From Acetonema longum DSM 6540 (GTDB taxonomy: Bacteria > Bacillota > Negativicutes > Sporomusales > Acetonemataceae), in NCBI RefSeq assembly GCF_000219125.1, contig NZ_AFGF01000107.1, positions 36,071 through 100,070 on the forward strand: DNA of 64,000 nucleotides, written 5' to 3'. Each line of letters opens with the position of its first letter. Position 1 is the stretch's first letter. The position numbers were made by a program, and so were the translations under genes. The notes below the pieces were generated by a model. That model worked only from the letters and a program-made list of their open reading frames with translations. It was not told the origin of the DNA and searched no databases. Shown here one piece after another: positions 24,166 through 31,585 of this stretch.

Positions 24166-24304
24166 ATTGCACCTCTTTTCTTTTCCAAAATGGCCTAACG
24201 GTCCCGTTCCATCCCCTCGGATGGGCGCATCTCTTGCAGACCTTCGGTTCTTTTTTGCTCGGGTCCCAATACTTGCACGTTCCGCATTTTATCCCAGTTA
24301 CGAT
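24119..24304 (-). CDS. zinc-ribbon frame without a standard start codon
   Basis: An open frame reads KCGTCKYWDPS..VCKRCAHPRGW, a clear Cys4 zinc-ribbon. It ends inside the next gene. No ATG, GTG or TTG precedes the first Cys; the codon seven bases after AGGTGG is ATC (24304). Either ATC or ATA is used, or a sequence change removed the start. The ATG frame in the same place gives only a short, unconvincing peptide. Confidence 0.35.
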   Translation of the reverse strand: MVTGIKCGTCKYWDPSKKEPKVCKRCAHPRGWNGTVRPFWKRKEVQYGGESNVVSRDRKSH

Positions 24305-24320
24305 GTATCCACCACCTTAA

Positions 24321-24354
24321 AATAGCGTCCGGCTTTCGAAACCACGACGCTATT
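24321..24354 (-). terminator. terminator after the P-loop kinase gene
   Basis: AATAGCGTC/GACGCTATT form a perfect 9-bp stem with a self-complementary GGTTTCGAAAGCC loop region. The downstream minus-strand tail is TTTTAAGG, so T-richness comes partly from the stem. Confidence 0.65.
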
Positions 24355-24371
24355 TGTCTGTTATTTACTTT

Positions 24372-24887
24372 TTACCTATCAGTGACGTCACAGTCATCCG
24401 TTGACTCATCCAGATACTTCTCGACCTGTGCTGCCGTAAAGATATCACCTTCCGCTTTTGCAGGCGGTTCGAATTGTCGATGCATACGGTCAATAATCGC
24501 CGAATCCAGTCGCCCATGCCGCTGATTTCGCGCGCAACAAGTTGCATAATCAGTATCCACATGATAGATAGCTACCCGCTTGCCGAATTCTTTGGACATC
24601 TGCACCCAAATCCGGCGCCGCTCTACCGTTGTATTTGTTGCATCAACGATAACGGTATATCCTTCTTTTAGAAGGGTTCTGACCATGGTTTGGGCGATAG
24701 CCCATACAAACGGTTCTGCGCTACCCACAAACTGACTACCATGCAGTGCCAAACGAATTGTATCCGGGCACACGACAACAATTTTGGGGCCAGACTCTGC
24801 ACACCGCCGCGCTAATATACTCTTACCGCTCAAAGGCAGTCCGACAGTGATAACTAAGTTGCCTGGTTCTAAGCCCACTCTATCCAT
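24372..24887 (-). CDS. P-loop kinase (AAA_33, polynucleotide-kinase-like)
   Basis: The 171-aa protein has Walker A GLPLSGKS (residues 16-23), DATNTTVERRR (about 83-93) and an Arg-rich lid. This matches the kinase domain of T4 PNK and related Zeta/AAA_33 enzymes. DATNxxxxxRR is typical of that group. Phages use such enzymes to repair RNA or DNA ends after host nuclease attack. No phosphatase or ligase domain is attached. Start has correct spacing; the gene follows the lipoprotein gene by two bases. Confidence 0.75.
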   Translation of the reverse strand: MDRVGLEPGNLVITVGLPLSGKSILARRCAESGPKIVVVCPDTIRLALHGSQFVGSAEPFVWAIAQTMVRTLLKEGYTVIVDATNTTVERRRIWVQMSKEFGKRVAIYHVDTDYATCCARNQRHGRLDSAIIDRMHRQFEPPAKAEGDIFTAAQVEKYLDESTDDCDVTDR

Positions 24888-24889
24888 TG

Positions 24890-25159
24890 CTACCGACTCT
24901 CCTTAATTATGATTGTCCCGCTCAACACGCCCCATGAAGAATGTTGCTTTATTGTGATTGTTTCAGGATATTCTTCTGTCCGCATGGGCCGTTGAATAAT
25001 CCAAAGGTCACTTTTGCTCCATTCGACATTTACGAATTTTGTCTTGGCTGGCAACTCTATTACGGTTTCCCCACCGAAGTTCTTTGTAGCGTTTTGACTT
25101 GTGCATCCCGCCGCAAACATTACGACAACCAGAATTATCATGCTCAAAAATTTTCTCAT
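24890..25159 (-). CDS. phage lipoprotein
   Basis: An 89-aa protein with a signal sequence (RKFLSMIILVVVMF) and a lipobox AAGC at about residues 16-19. The mature part has VIELPAKTKFVNVEW and DLWIIQRPMR, then ETITIKQHSSWGVL. Small phage lipoproteins of this plan occur in several genomes. Surface exposure could serve superinfection exclusion; this is inferred. Confidence 0.7.
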   Translation of the reverse strand: MRKFLSMIILVVVMFAAGCTSQNATKNFGGETVIELPAKTKFVNVEWSKSDLWIIQRPMRTEEYPETITIKQHSSWGVLSGTIIIKESR

Positions 25160-25165
25160 TACTGT

Positions 25166-25369
25166 TCACTCTCCCGCGTAGAAAGTCAATCCTCTTAAAC
25201 CTCTTTGTGTTTTAGCTTTGTTCCTTCGCCGCCACTTTGCCTGGCGAACTAAAATGTGCAATTCACGCTTGCTTTGACTTTTCAGCACACACGGCCCCGG
25301 GAAGTCCGGGGTTGACGATAAAACCAATGCCCAATACGAATCATATGATGAGTCATATCGTTCACTCAT
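25166..25369 (-). CDS. small basic phage protein
   Basis: A 67-aa protein with a Tyr/Ser-rich start (SERYDSSYDSYWALVLS) and a basic end (QAKWRRRNKAKTQRGLRG). It overlaps the acyl carrier gene by eight bases, so the two are coupled. No family recognised. Confidence 0.5.
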   Translation of the reverse strand: MSERYDSSYDSYWALVLSSTPDFPGPCVLKSQSKRELHILVRQAKWRRRNKAKTQRGLRGLTFYAGE

Positions 25370-25604
25370 CAATTCCTGCCGCCTTTTTCACATGCTCCAC
25401 AAGATCTCGGACGGTTTTCCACTTGCCGGCCGATTCCTCAGTCACGTCGATATTGTACTTGTCTTCTACTTCTAGGACGATCTCCAGCAAGTCTAATGAG
25501 TCACAGCCACAGTCCCGAACCAGATCGGCTTCAATAGTCACATCCGCCATATTGCATTTCGTCTGGTTCATAATGATTTCCTGAATGCTCTCGAACACAG
25601 TCAT
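25362..25604 (-). CDS. acyl carrier protein
   Basis: From ATG 25604 (GGAGGTGGGCGCC) the 80-aa product is a full acyl carrier protein: TVFESIQEIIMNQTKC, then DLVRDCGCDSLDLLEIVLEV with the phosphopantetheine serine in DSLD, and a helical end. Length and acidity match bacterial AcpP (about 77 aa). ACP carries acyl chains in fatty-acid synthesis and also binds several unrelated partners. A copy inside a prophage early operon, beside a lipoprotein gene and no other lipid genes, is unusual. Confidence 0.85.
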   Translation of the reverse strand: MTVFESIQEIIMNQTKCNMADVTIEADLVRDCGCDSLDLLEIVLEVEDKYNIDVTEESAGKWKTVRDLVEHVKKAAGIDE

Positions 25605-25623
25605 GGCGCCCACCTCCACTCGC

Positions 25624-25923
25624 TTAAAACGGCAGTTGAGTGGCATGCTTAGCCACCAGGTTAACGAACTGTTCATTGATACCGATCGTTCGGCAGAATG
25701 AAATAATCACATCACTGGCAGCCTGATCAAAGACTACTAGTGTGTCATTTGGATATCCATCAGACCCTTTCCCTTGAAGTGCTCTTACGACTAAATGTCC
25801 ATCCGAATTATAACTCGCCTGGACCCTTAATCCGTTAATTTCCATCTTTTCAACCTTAGCGATAGGTAATTTTTCAGTGCCAAAGGTTTCATTGTAGCAG
25901 GAACGCTCAATAATCTCAATCAA
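25624..25923 (-). CDS. unrecognised phage protein
   Basis: A 99-aa protein (IEIIERSCYNETFGTEKLPI) with strands and a C-terminal SFCRTIGINEQFVNLVAKH helix. The start is TTG 25923, with GGAG 11 bases upstream. No family recognised. It precedes the acyl carrier gene. Confidence 0.5.
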   Translation of the reverse strand: MIEIIERSCYNETFGTEKLPIAKVEKMEINGLRVQASYNSDGHLVVRALQGKGSDGYPNDTLVVFDQAASDVIISFCRTIGINEQFVNLVAKHATQLPF

Positions 25924-25963
25924 TGGTACTCACACTCCACTTCTTTTTCATACACCTATCCCC

Positions 25964-26404
25964 TTATGCGTCCTTCCAGTCTCCGAAAAGCATCCGGCCC
26001 CGGAATTTGAGTGTGTTCTCTACACTTTCCAGGTCACTCCGCAAGTTTTTGAGTTTTTCGTATAGTCCAAGGGCCCTCGCTTCTGCCAGCCGTTTTTCCT
26101 TTGCCGCCGCTTCAGCTTCCATGTCGAGCTGCTTGGCGGTAAAGGATTGGCTTTGTGTGATATATTCCCTGTGCCGGCTTACCCAGTCTTCAGCCGTTCC
26201 GCTCTTTCTTTCCGCTTCGGCTATTCCGGCCAATTCCAGCGCTTCCCCAGCCAGCCGGCCTACTCTGGCCTTCACCGCGCTTATGTACTGCAGTTTATCG
26301 AGGATCAAATCTTTTTCAGTCAGCGGTTGTGTTTCAAGTTCGGCGATAACCCGGTAAACGTTCGTCAATGCTTGGCAGTGCTGGACTAACTGTTCGGCAG
26401 TCAT
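25964..26404 (-). CDS. coiled-coil phage protein
   Basis: A 146-aa protein from ATG 26404, which overlaps the AbrB stop as ATGA. It is helical throughout, with LILDKLQYISAVKARVGRL and a Lys/Glu-rich coiled coil (DMEAEAAAKEKRLAEARALG). No family recognised. Confidence 0.6.
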   Translation of the reverse strand: MTAEQLVQHCQALTNVYRVIAELETQPLTEKDLILDKLQYISAVKARVGRLAGEALELAGIAEAERKSGTAEDWVSRHREYITQSQSFTAKQLDMEAEAAAKEKRLAEARALGLYEKLKNLRSDLESVENTLKFRGRMLFGDWKDA

Positions 26405-26640
26405 TGTTTTACTTGGCCAACACATTTCTGGCACAGACCGATATGACCGATTTCCTTCACAACCTCGGGATGATTGCAGGCGGCGCACACCTGGCTGTAC
26501 TTGCGGAGAATTATTTTGTCGTTGTCAGTAAAAATTTCAATTGGCGTTCCAGTATCAATGCCGTAAATTCGCCGCAATTCCTTGGGTATTACGATCCTTC
26601 CGAGATCATCCAGTTCCCTTACAATTCCTGTCGCTTTCAA
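26401..26640 (-). CDS. AbrB-family transition-state regulator with C-terminal zinc finger
   Basis: A 79-aa protein. Residues 1-50 are a SpoVT/AbrB swapped-hairpin DNA-binding domain (RELDDLGRIVIPKELRRI, then IEIFTDNDKIILRKY). Residues 51-77 add CAACNHPEV..GLCQKC, a Cys4 ribbon. The start is TTG behind AAGGGGGAAGCAA. AbrB proteins repress growth-phase genes, so a phage copy could alter host stationary-phase or sporulation timing. Together with SpoVS it is the second sporulation-linked regulator here. Confidence 0.85.
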   Translation of the reverse strand: MKATGIVRELDDLGRIVIPKELRRIYGIDTGTPIEIFTDNDKIILRKYSQVCAACNHPEVVKEIGHIGLCQKCVGQVKQ

Positions 26641-27032
26641 TTTGCTTCCCCCTTTTTGATTTCTTTTTCCTGGTAGGCTAACAGTGGAGTCTGGAGCCTC
26701 ACAAAATACACCTTCGCCTGATCGTCTCTGATCGGCATCTTAGGGAAATACTCCTTAACCGAGTAATTGTGTTCCGTATATCGCACGGGGAACCGTTTTC
26801 GAAACCACGCAGGGAAGTATTGTTCTTTGAACCCATCCCACCATGTAGTCGGATAGCGGATATTGATCTCGTCCATGAATATCGACGCAACCGCACAAGT
26901 CAATCGGTATACTATCTCTTTGTGACGATAATTTTCATCTCGCCATAGACGTATGCTGGCAATATAATCGTCTAGTCGCACAGCTATGTTGTGTTTTAGA
27001 ACTTCTATTTCTCCCTCAATAGTTTCCATAGC
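26637..27032 (-). CDS. unrecognised phage protein
   Basis: A 131-aa protein from ATG 27032 (AGGGGGTTGGCT). It has an N-terminal helix, an aromatic stretch (TTWWDGFKEQYFPAWFRKRF) and a basic end. The longer frame overlaps the HNH gene and lacks a site. Overlap with the AbrB gene is TTGA. No family recognised. Confidence 0.6.
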   Translation of the reverse strand, partial: AMETIEGEIEVLKHNIAVRLDDYIASIRLWRDENYRHKEIVYRLTCAVASIFMDEINIRYPTTWWDGFKEQYFPAWFRKRFPVRYTEHNYSVKEYFPKMPIRDDQAKVYFVRLQTPLLAYQEKEIKKGEAN

Positions 27033-27039
27033 CAACCCC

Positions 27040-27423
27040 CTATTTCGTGTCTGGATACAATCCATACAGGTAATCCAAACATCTCTGCCGAATATCCTGG
27101 CTTCCATCCTTCCCAAAATGCCGTCGATAATGGCACGGGTCAGGCCCATCTTGGCAAAGAACACAGCCGTCTTCCAACCGGTCCTTTCCCCCATGTGATT
27201 TAGTAGGTTCGTGATGAAATTTTACTCCCTGATGAACCGGCCTGCCGCAGATAATGCATCTACCCTCATCTCGTTCCCATATATCCTCATTGAGCCTCGC
27301 AAGTGCTTCCCCGGCTATCCGCCCCGGCTTATTTTTCTTGCCCCGGGCTCTCAGCTTCGTTTTGGACCCTAACGCCGTTTTAGCTCGGAGCGCCGTCTTT
27401 CTTTTTAGTGGCGTTCGCTTCAT
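27040..27423 (-). CDS. HNH endonuclease-like protein
   Basis: A 127-aa protein with a strongly basic N-terminus (KRTPLKRKTALRAKTALGSK) and CIICGRPVHQGVKFHHEPTK, then a later CVLCQ and CHYRRHFG. CxxC pairs with HHEP and a following His fit an HNH nuclease with a structural zinc, as in NinG or phage recombination nucleases. The start follows the TAG of the prohibitin-like gene. Substrate unknown. Confidence 0.7.
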   Translation of the reverse strand: MKRTPLKRKTALRAKTALGSKTKLRARGKKNKPGRIAGEALARLNEDIWERDEGRCIICGRPVHQGVKFHHEPTKSHGGKDRLEDGCVLCQDGPDPCHYRRHFGKDGSQDIRQRCLDYLYGLYPDTK

Positions 27424-27428
27424 TGTGC

Positions 27429-28163
27429 CTACTTGTTCAGGTTCAGCATCGGCAGCGTATTGCCACCCCAATAAGCCGGCAGCTTTCCATCCCACTTATT
27501 AATCGCCATTTCCTGTAATACCATCGGACTCAGGCTGGTATGCTTCGTCTTTTGAGCCTCAGCCTCCAGGGCAACCCGCTCCTTGTTATACCGTGCCGTT
27601 AAAACTCCCTGTTCTGCGATTTTCTTGGCTTCTACTGCATGATTATATTCGTCGCTGAAATCATGATTAGTAATCAAGAGATCCTTGACAACTAGACCGT
27701 TGCCAGTCGTTTTTTCAACAAATACTGCCTTAATCCTGGCGCTAATTTCTTGGCGCCGTTCCACAAATGATTCAATCGGATATTCCGCAACCATGGAGTT
27801 AACAGTTTCGGCCAACGTCGGCGACACCAAAATAGTCTGATATTCAGTGCCAAATCTTTGATAGATTGTTCCGATTTCACCGGGGTTCACGGCATAAACC
27901 AAACTCACATCCACCTTAATTGTCTGCATGTCCTTACTAGATACCTCCAAGGACAGAGGAAAATTCTGTTCTCGGATGCTCATTTTCTTCACACTGTCGA
28001 TAAACGGCAGTTTAAAGTTCAAGCCCTCGTCCATGATCCCATGTAACTTGCCCATGCGGGTTATTACCCCGCGTTCACCGGTTTCAATTGTTGTTATCAT
28101 GCCGAATAACAAAATGATGATTAAAAAGACCCCGCACACTCCCAAAATTAATGATTTTTTCAC
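27429..28163 (-). CDS. prohibitin/SPFH-domain membrane protein
   Basis: The 244-aa protein starts at GTG with an N-terminal membrane anchor (SLILGVCGVFLIIILLFG) and continues as an SPFH/band-7 domain: ETGERGVITRMGKLHGIMDE, LVYAVNPGEIGTIYQRFG and a coiled coil with EAQKTKHTSL. Host prohibitins and HflC organise membrane microdomains and guard proteases such as FtsH. Phage copies exist in some Firmicute phages. The role here may be to modulate HflKC-FtsH or protect membrane-bound phage proteins; this is inferred. Confidence 0.8.
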   Translation of the reverse strand: MKKSLILGVCGVFLIIILLFGMITTIETGERGVITRMGKLHGIMDEGLNFKLPFIDSVKKMSIREQNFPLSLEVSSKDMQTIKVDVSLVYAVNPGEIGTIYQRFGTEYQTILVSPTLAETVNSMVAEYPIESFVERRQEISARIKAVFVEKTTGNGLVVKDLLITNHDFSDEYNHAVEAKKIAEQGVLTARYNKERVALEAEAQKTKHTSLSPMVLQEMAINKWDGKLPAYWGGNTLPMLNLNK

Positions 28164-28276
28164 AGTCCTATTTCCCCTCTCAATGAATAATTATTTTCTT
28201 TTATCACCATATATTGTGTCTAATGCAATTTTAAACCACAACATATGTCCGAAACCGGACATTTCCCGTATTTCCC

Positions 28277-28310
28277 AAAAAAATATCGCAGGAATGTTTC
28301 ATCCTGCGAT
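28277..28310 (-). terminator. strong terminator ahead of the prohibitin gene
   Basis: ATCGCAGGA/TCCTGCGAT form a perfect 9-bp stem with an 8-base loop, followed on the minus strand by ATTTTTTTG. Genes from 28163 leftward therefore need their own promoter; AT-rich sequence at 28185-28245 could hold one but I see no clear match. Confidence 0.9.
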
Positions 28311-28316
28311 TACCCG

Positions 28317-28475
28317 TTAATGCCAGCGGCTATTGATTTTGTACTTTTCGATCAACCTCCGAAGGTGCCGCTCTGTGACGCCGAGTTTAATCGCGGCCTG
28401 ACTAATTCTCCTTGAGGCATTCAGTGCTTGGACAATGAGCTCTTTTCGTTCAATCTGTTGCGGTACTTGGTCCAT
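28317..28475 (-). CDS. 52-aa Fis-type HTH protein
   Basis: The frame reads MDQVPQQIERKELIVQALNA, then SRRISQAAIKLGVTERHLRR and a short end. This is the Fis/NtrC C-terminal HTH, complete but without other domains. GGGGGGTACTGATT precedes ATG 28475. It ends the operon before the strong terminator and may regulate nearby phage or host promoters. Confidence 0.65.
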   Translation of the reverse strand: MDQVPQQIERKELIVQALNASRRISQAAIKLGVTERHLRRLIEKYKINSRWH

Positions 28476-28564
28476 AATCAGTACCCCCCATTTGATACTT
28501 CCTCACTTTCCTTATGGTAATTAGTGGAGCCAGGAGCCGTATCCCGTGCCTAAGTGGGACACAG

Positions 28565-28924
28565 TCAGCCAAGTCCCATAATATCTGCTCCCTGGGAATA
28601 AACATGTATTGCATGCAATATATCCCCGATCGGCCGGCTTCGGTCCTGCCCTGCAGTAGCAATCATTTTCAGGTATATCTCGCATTTTTGTCGCTCGACC
28701 CCCTGAAAAACATTCCGGAATGGTACTCCGCCTGATAGTGTCAGGGAATAATCCATCTTCTTTGTGCGGCCATCTCGCTTTTTTGGTAGTCCAGCATTTT
28801 TACGCCAAGTCGAAAATATCTTATGCGATACTCCTAATAACCGGGCCGCCGCCGTGTCATTGGGAGTATTGTGATACACTTGATACCGGGTAGCCTGGTC
28901 GCAATCGGCAAGATACTTAGTCAT
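28565..28924 (-). CDS. HTH-containing phage protein
   Basis: A 119-aa protein whose first half resembles a short HTH (NDTAAARLLGVSHKIFSTWR), preceded by YLADCDQATRYQVYHNTP and followed by a basic strip. ATG 28924 is placed six bases after AGGTG. The C-terminal half is unfamiliar. Possibly a regulator. Confidence 0.55.
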   Translation of the reverse strand: MTKYLADCDQATRYQVYHNTPNDTAAARLLGVSHKIFSTWRKNAGLPKKRDGRTKKMDYSLTLSGGVPFRNVFQGVERQKCEIYLKMIATAGQDRSRPIGDILHAIHVYSQGADIMGLG

Positions 28925-28929
28925 AGTCA

Positions 28930-29283
28930 TCACCTACCATATCCTCGATCCTCCTTAAACTTATTGAACAGTTCAAATTCCTTATTCTTTTTCTTGTACT
29001 CTTCCAGTTCTCGTATGGCCTTTTGCGCCGCCGCTTCTGCTGCGTTTATTTCGTCTCGCATATCCCTCAATATCTTGATAACATATGGTTTTACATCTAT
29101 TACCTTATCGTCAAAGGTAAGCTTCGCGTCATCCGCTTCTTCCCACAACCGGGGCAGTTCGGACCTCACAACGACCCTATAGTTTATTTCATATGGATAT
29201 AACACTAACGCATCAATCAAATTGAATAGCGACAAGCAGCCTAATAACGGAAGGTGTCTTTTAAGATCGACATTTCTATACAC
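28930..29283 (-). CDS. helical phage protein
   Basis: A 117-aa protein from GTG 29283 (GGGAG at 6 bases). It has a hydrophobic N-terminal stretch (LLGCLSLFNLIDALVLYPY) and a long coiled coil (AAEAAAQKAIRELEEYKKKN). No family recognised. It overlaps the zinc-ribbon gene by eight bases. Confidence 0.55.
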   Translation of the reverse strand: MYRNVDLKRHLPLLGCLSLFNLIDALVLYPYEINYRVVVRSELPRLWEEADDAKLTFDDKVIDVKPYVIKILRDMRDEINAAEAAAQKAIRELEEYKKKNKEFELFNKFKEDRGYGR

Positions 29284-29503
29284 TTTCTTCTCCCTTCTCC
29301 GGGTATTTCTCACCGCAGAACGGGCAATAACTGACCATGACCTTGATTTTTTTATCTTTTAACTTACCATTTTCACCTATAACATCCGCTGTGGCTTCGA
29401 TATAAATACGGTTCGACAAAAGTTCCACTGGCATAATAACTCTACGCGCCGTGGGAAATGCTTTTTTCAGCTCGGTACAAACTCTATTTTGGCAATCACA
29501 CAT
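29276..29503 (-). CDS. zinc-ribbon phage protein
   Basis: A 75-aa protein with CDCQNRVC at the N-terminus and SYCPFCGEKYPEKG at the end, which together make a Cys4 ribbon around a beta region. GGAGGCTGACAGTG precedes ATG 29503. Function unknown. Confidence 0.6.
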   Translation of the reverse strand: MCDCQNRVCTELKKAFPTARRVIMPVELLSNRIYIEATADVIGENGKLKDKKIKVMVSYCPFCGEKYPEKGEESV

Positions 29504-29663
29504 CACTGTCAGCCTCCTTTCTTATGCCCAGTTCAGTCAGGCAGACATGGCATATATTTAATGTTGTTCCGTTTATTTTGTTTTTGATGACATGGGTTCC
29601 CGGATGCTCCCCGCATAATTGGCATTTCCTCTGGCATTCTTTTTCTGACGGGCAATTAAACAT
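29496..29663 (-). CDS. 55-aa Cys-rich phage protein
   Basis: From ATG 29663 (GAAGGAGGACGTCC): FNCPSEKECQRKCQLCGEHP, then NICHVCLTELG. At least four Cys can bind zinc. The longer frame lacks a site. Function unknown. Confidence 0.6.
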   Translation of the reverse strand: MFNCPSEKECQRKCQLCGEHPGTHVIKNKINGTTLNICHVCLTELGIRKEADSDV

Positions 29664-30036
29664 GGACGTCCTCCTTCGGCAGCAGTTCGGCAAGTTCGCA
29701 GTCGGGCTTATGCCCAGCATCGCGTTCCCTCCTGCACACTAGGCAAACTCCATATATTTGACCGCAGCAAAATTGAATACGTTTCAGCATTCTTTCGCAC
29801 CGTTCCAACCTTTCCATATCCTCCGGCCAGCCGGTCCACGCCCTGGCAATAAACTGGGCATTCGCTTTCGCTTCGTCAAATTGTTCGCCATCTTCGGGGT
29901 AAAGGTTATGATCATAATTGATAATGTGCTGTGTTTCATAGCTTGCTCGACTTACTAAGGCTGTCCCCATTCGCAGCACATGGCCGTCTCCCTCCTGGTA
30001 TTCGTACAGACATTTTCCTGGAGTTTTGGCCGCCAT
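29656..30036 (-). CDS. phage protein with Cys-rich C-terminus
   Basis: A 126-aa protein from ATG 30036 (AAAAGGAGATT); an upstream ATG at 30066 is weaker. The middle has FIARAWTGWPEDMERLERCE and the C-terminus FCCGQIYGVCLVCRRERDAG and CELAE, giving zinc ligands. No family recognised. Confidence 0.55.
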   Translation of the reverse strand: MAAKTPGKCLYEYQEGDGHVLRMGTALVSRASYETQHIINYDHNLYPEDGEQFDEAKANAQFIARAWTGWPEDMERLERCERMLKRIQFCCGQIYGVCLVCRRERDAGHKPDCELAELLPKEDVHV

Positions 30037-30058
30037 AATCTCCTTTTCCCTGGCCCGG

Positions 30059-30253
30059 TCACGCATCGTCTTTCACCGCCTCTAATGGATTTTTCCCGTT
30101 GATCCGCTCGTATTCGCGCATTGCTTCCGAAATACTCCCGCAATATCCCGACGATCTCAGGCAGGCAATGCACCGTATGTCGCCGCATCCGTCATCACCA
30201 TGGATATATCGCATTGGTTCACCGCAGACACAAATAAACCCAGTCTTAGGCAT
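30059..30253 (-). CDS. zinc-ribbon phage protein
   Basis: A 64-aa protein: TGFICVCGEPMRYIHGDDGC, then IRCIACLRSSGYC. Cys pairs form a ribbon. GGGGGGAGGCGGTAAGG precedes ATG 30253. Function unknown. Confidence 0.6.
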   Translation of the reverse strand: MPKTGFICVCGEPMRYIHGDDGCGDIRCIACLRSSGYCGSISEAMREYERINGKNPLEAVKDDA

Positions 30254-30572
30254 CCTTACCGCCTCCCCCCAAGGTATTCTCTGCATAGTCCGCTATCTGT
30301 TCGCAACGATAATCCCGTGCTTCGTCGCTGTATTCGCAGGATTCATCCGCGTAATCAACGTCGCTGTATCTATACGGTTCGCAATCCGGGCGATTGCACC
30401 CATTACAAACGTCAAGAGGTTTTGCTGTAGCGGCTTGGGCAATATCCCAGTATTCGCTGTCCTCTACGGCGACGAACCTATCATCGCGACAAAGGCAATA
30501 CCCCCATGGACTTCCGCAAAACTCCCCAACACTGCAATTCGCACAATGCTGATCCAATTCTCCTATTTTCAT
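30246..30572 (-). CDS. Cys-rich acidic phage protein
   Basis: A 108-aa protein (KIGELDQHCANCSVGEFC) with several CxxC-like pairs and an acidic Tyr/Asp-rich centre (EPYRYSDVDYADESCEYSDE). Zinc binding is likely for the first half. Function unknown. Confidence 0.55.
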   Translation of the reverse strand: MKIGELDQHCANCSVGEFCGSPWGYCLCRDDRFVAVEDSEYWDIAQAATAKPLDVCNGCNRPDCEPYRYSDVDYADESCEYSDEARDYRCEQIADYAENTLGGGGKDA

Positions 30573-30736
30573 TTTGTTCCGTCGCCTCCCCTCTTCCTCG
30601 GCTTGTAAGTGCATTCGATGTGCCACATATCGCTTTGTCCAATTAAGTGAGGGCATTTGTCACATTTGGCTATATTTATTTCCCTTTTCTTTTTGGGGCA
30701 CATGGCTAACTGTATATACCGTGTTTCAAGCACCAT
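30569..30736 (-). CDS. 55-aa Cys-containing basic protein
   Basis: The frame MVLETRYIQLAMCPKKKREI continues with AKCDKCPHLIG, then IECTYKPRKRGG. Four Cys suggest a zinc site. GGAGGCGGTCAGG precedes ATG 30736 and the stop overlaps the next ATG. Confidence 0.55.
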   Translation of the reverse strand: MVLETRYIQLAMCPKKKREINIAKCDKCPHLIGQSDMWHIECTYKPRKRGGDGTK

Positions 30737-30748
30737 CCTGACCGCCTC

Positions 30749-30931
30749 CTAATCATACCGATCGTTTTCGCCAAGTACCCAACGCAAAGCATCTTCGGTT
30801 GCTTGGCAGTCAATCAGCATGTCTTTTAGGACTTCTTGGGATATCTTCTTGTTCTGATACGATCTACGGCAATTTTGAGCGGCTCGTTGCGTAGCTTCGA
30901 TTTCATCCCTTATTTCCCGCTCTGTTTTCAC
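30749..30931 (-). CDS. small helical phage protein
   Basis: A 60-aa helical protein (KTEREIRDEIEATQRAAQNC) from GTG 30931, with AGGAGG seven bases upstream and a GTGA overlap with the YopX-like gene. No family recognised. Confidence 0.6.
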   Translation of the reverse strand: MKTEREIRDEIEATQRAAQNCRRSYQNKKISQEVLKDMLIDCQATEDALRWVLGENDRYD

Positions 30932-31320
30932 GACGCGCCTCCTAACAGTTCCGGGTTGTCCCACCTAGTGCCGATTTTTTCAAGTTTCTGCCCTAAGTCC
31001 GCTTTTGACGGGTCCCATTGCCATAGCGGGAAAGTCTGCCCTTGAGATAAGCGGTGTCCTTTTATAACCAGTCCGGCCCATTGGTGGCGGTCAGACCATA
31101 TAATTTCAACTATTGCTCCCGTTTCGTCCTTGCAGATATCGCCTCGGTAAAGATCTTGAAATCCGGTATACTGCCCGACCGTGGCCGGATCAACAGAATA
31201 AACCGTGTTTTCGTCACCGAACTGCATGATCGATATTACACCGAACATCTTAACTAAGTACCCAATTACCCACTTGCCGGTCGCTAAGCTTTTCCCCCGG
31301 AATTTTATCTCCCTACTCAC
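30928..31320 (-). CDS. YopX-family protein
   Basis: A 130-aa protein starting SREIKFRGKSLATGKWVIGY and containing VGQYTGFQDLYRGDICKDE and IIWSDRHQWAGLVIKG. This is the YopX family, common in Firmicute phages, with unknown function. GTG 31320 gives the usual family N-terminus. Confidence 0.85.
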   Translation of the reverse strand: MSREIKFRGKSLATGKWVIGYLVKMFGVISIMQFGDENTVYSVDPATVGQYTGFQDLYRGDICKDETGAIVEIIWSDRHQWAGLVIKGHRLSQGQTFPLWQWDPSKADLGQKLEKIGTRWDNPELLGGAS

Positions 31321-31585
31321 CGGCTTCACGCTCCTTCAATGCCTCGTATAGTAAAGTTAGAACAGAACCATCGCCCACATCGTTCCCGCGGTCTTCAAGC
31401 CATGGCTTGGCTGCCAATAATGCCGTCTCCAACTCCACAATTCGGGACTGCTGATCCTTGATGAAATCAACTATCTCCATTGCTCTGCGAATTGATATTG
31501 GCTTCACGCCTGCAACCGACGGATAAAACTCTATAAATTTGTCTCTGAGTATCTCTATCGCCTTCTCCGACGTCATCTTGTCCAT
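31313..31585 (-). CDS. small helical phage protein
   Basis: A 90-aa helical protein (SEKAIEILRDKFIEFYPSVA; LETALLAAKPWLEDRG). It starts within the stop of the previous gene and has GGAGGAATCCTG upstream. No family recognised. Confidence 0.6.
   Translation of the reverse strand: MDKMTSEKAIEILRDKFIEFYPSVAGVKPISIRRAMEIVDFIKDQQSRIVELETALLAAKPWLEDRGNDVGDGSVLTLLYEALKEREAGE

Noticed and set aside
28450..28662. 70-codon frame overlapping two HTH genes
   Set aside because: Both overlapped genes have good ribosome sites and recognisable domains; this frame is a shadow.
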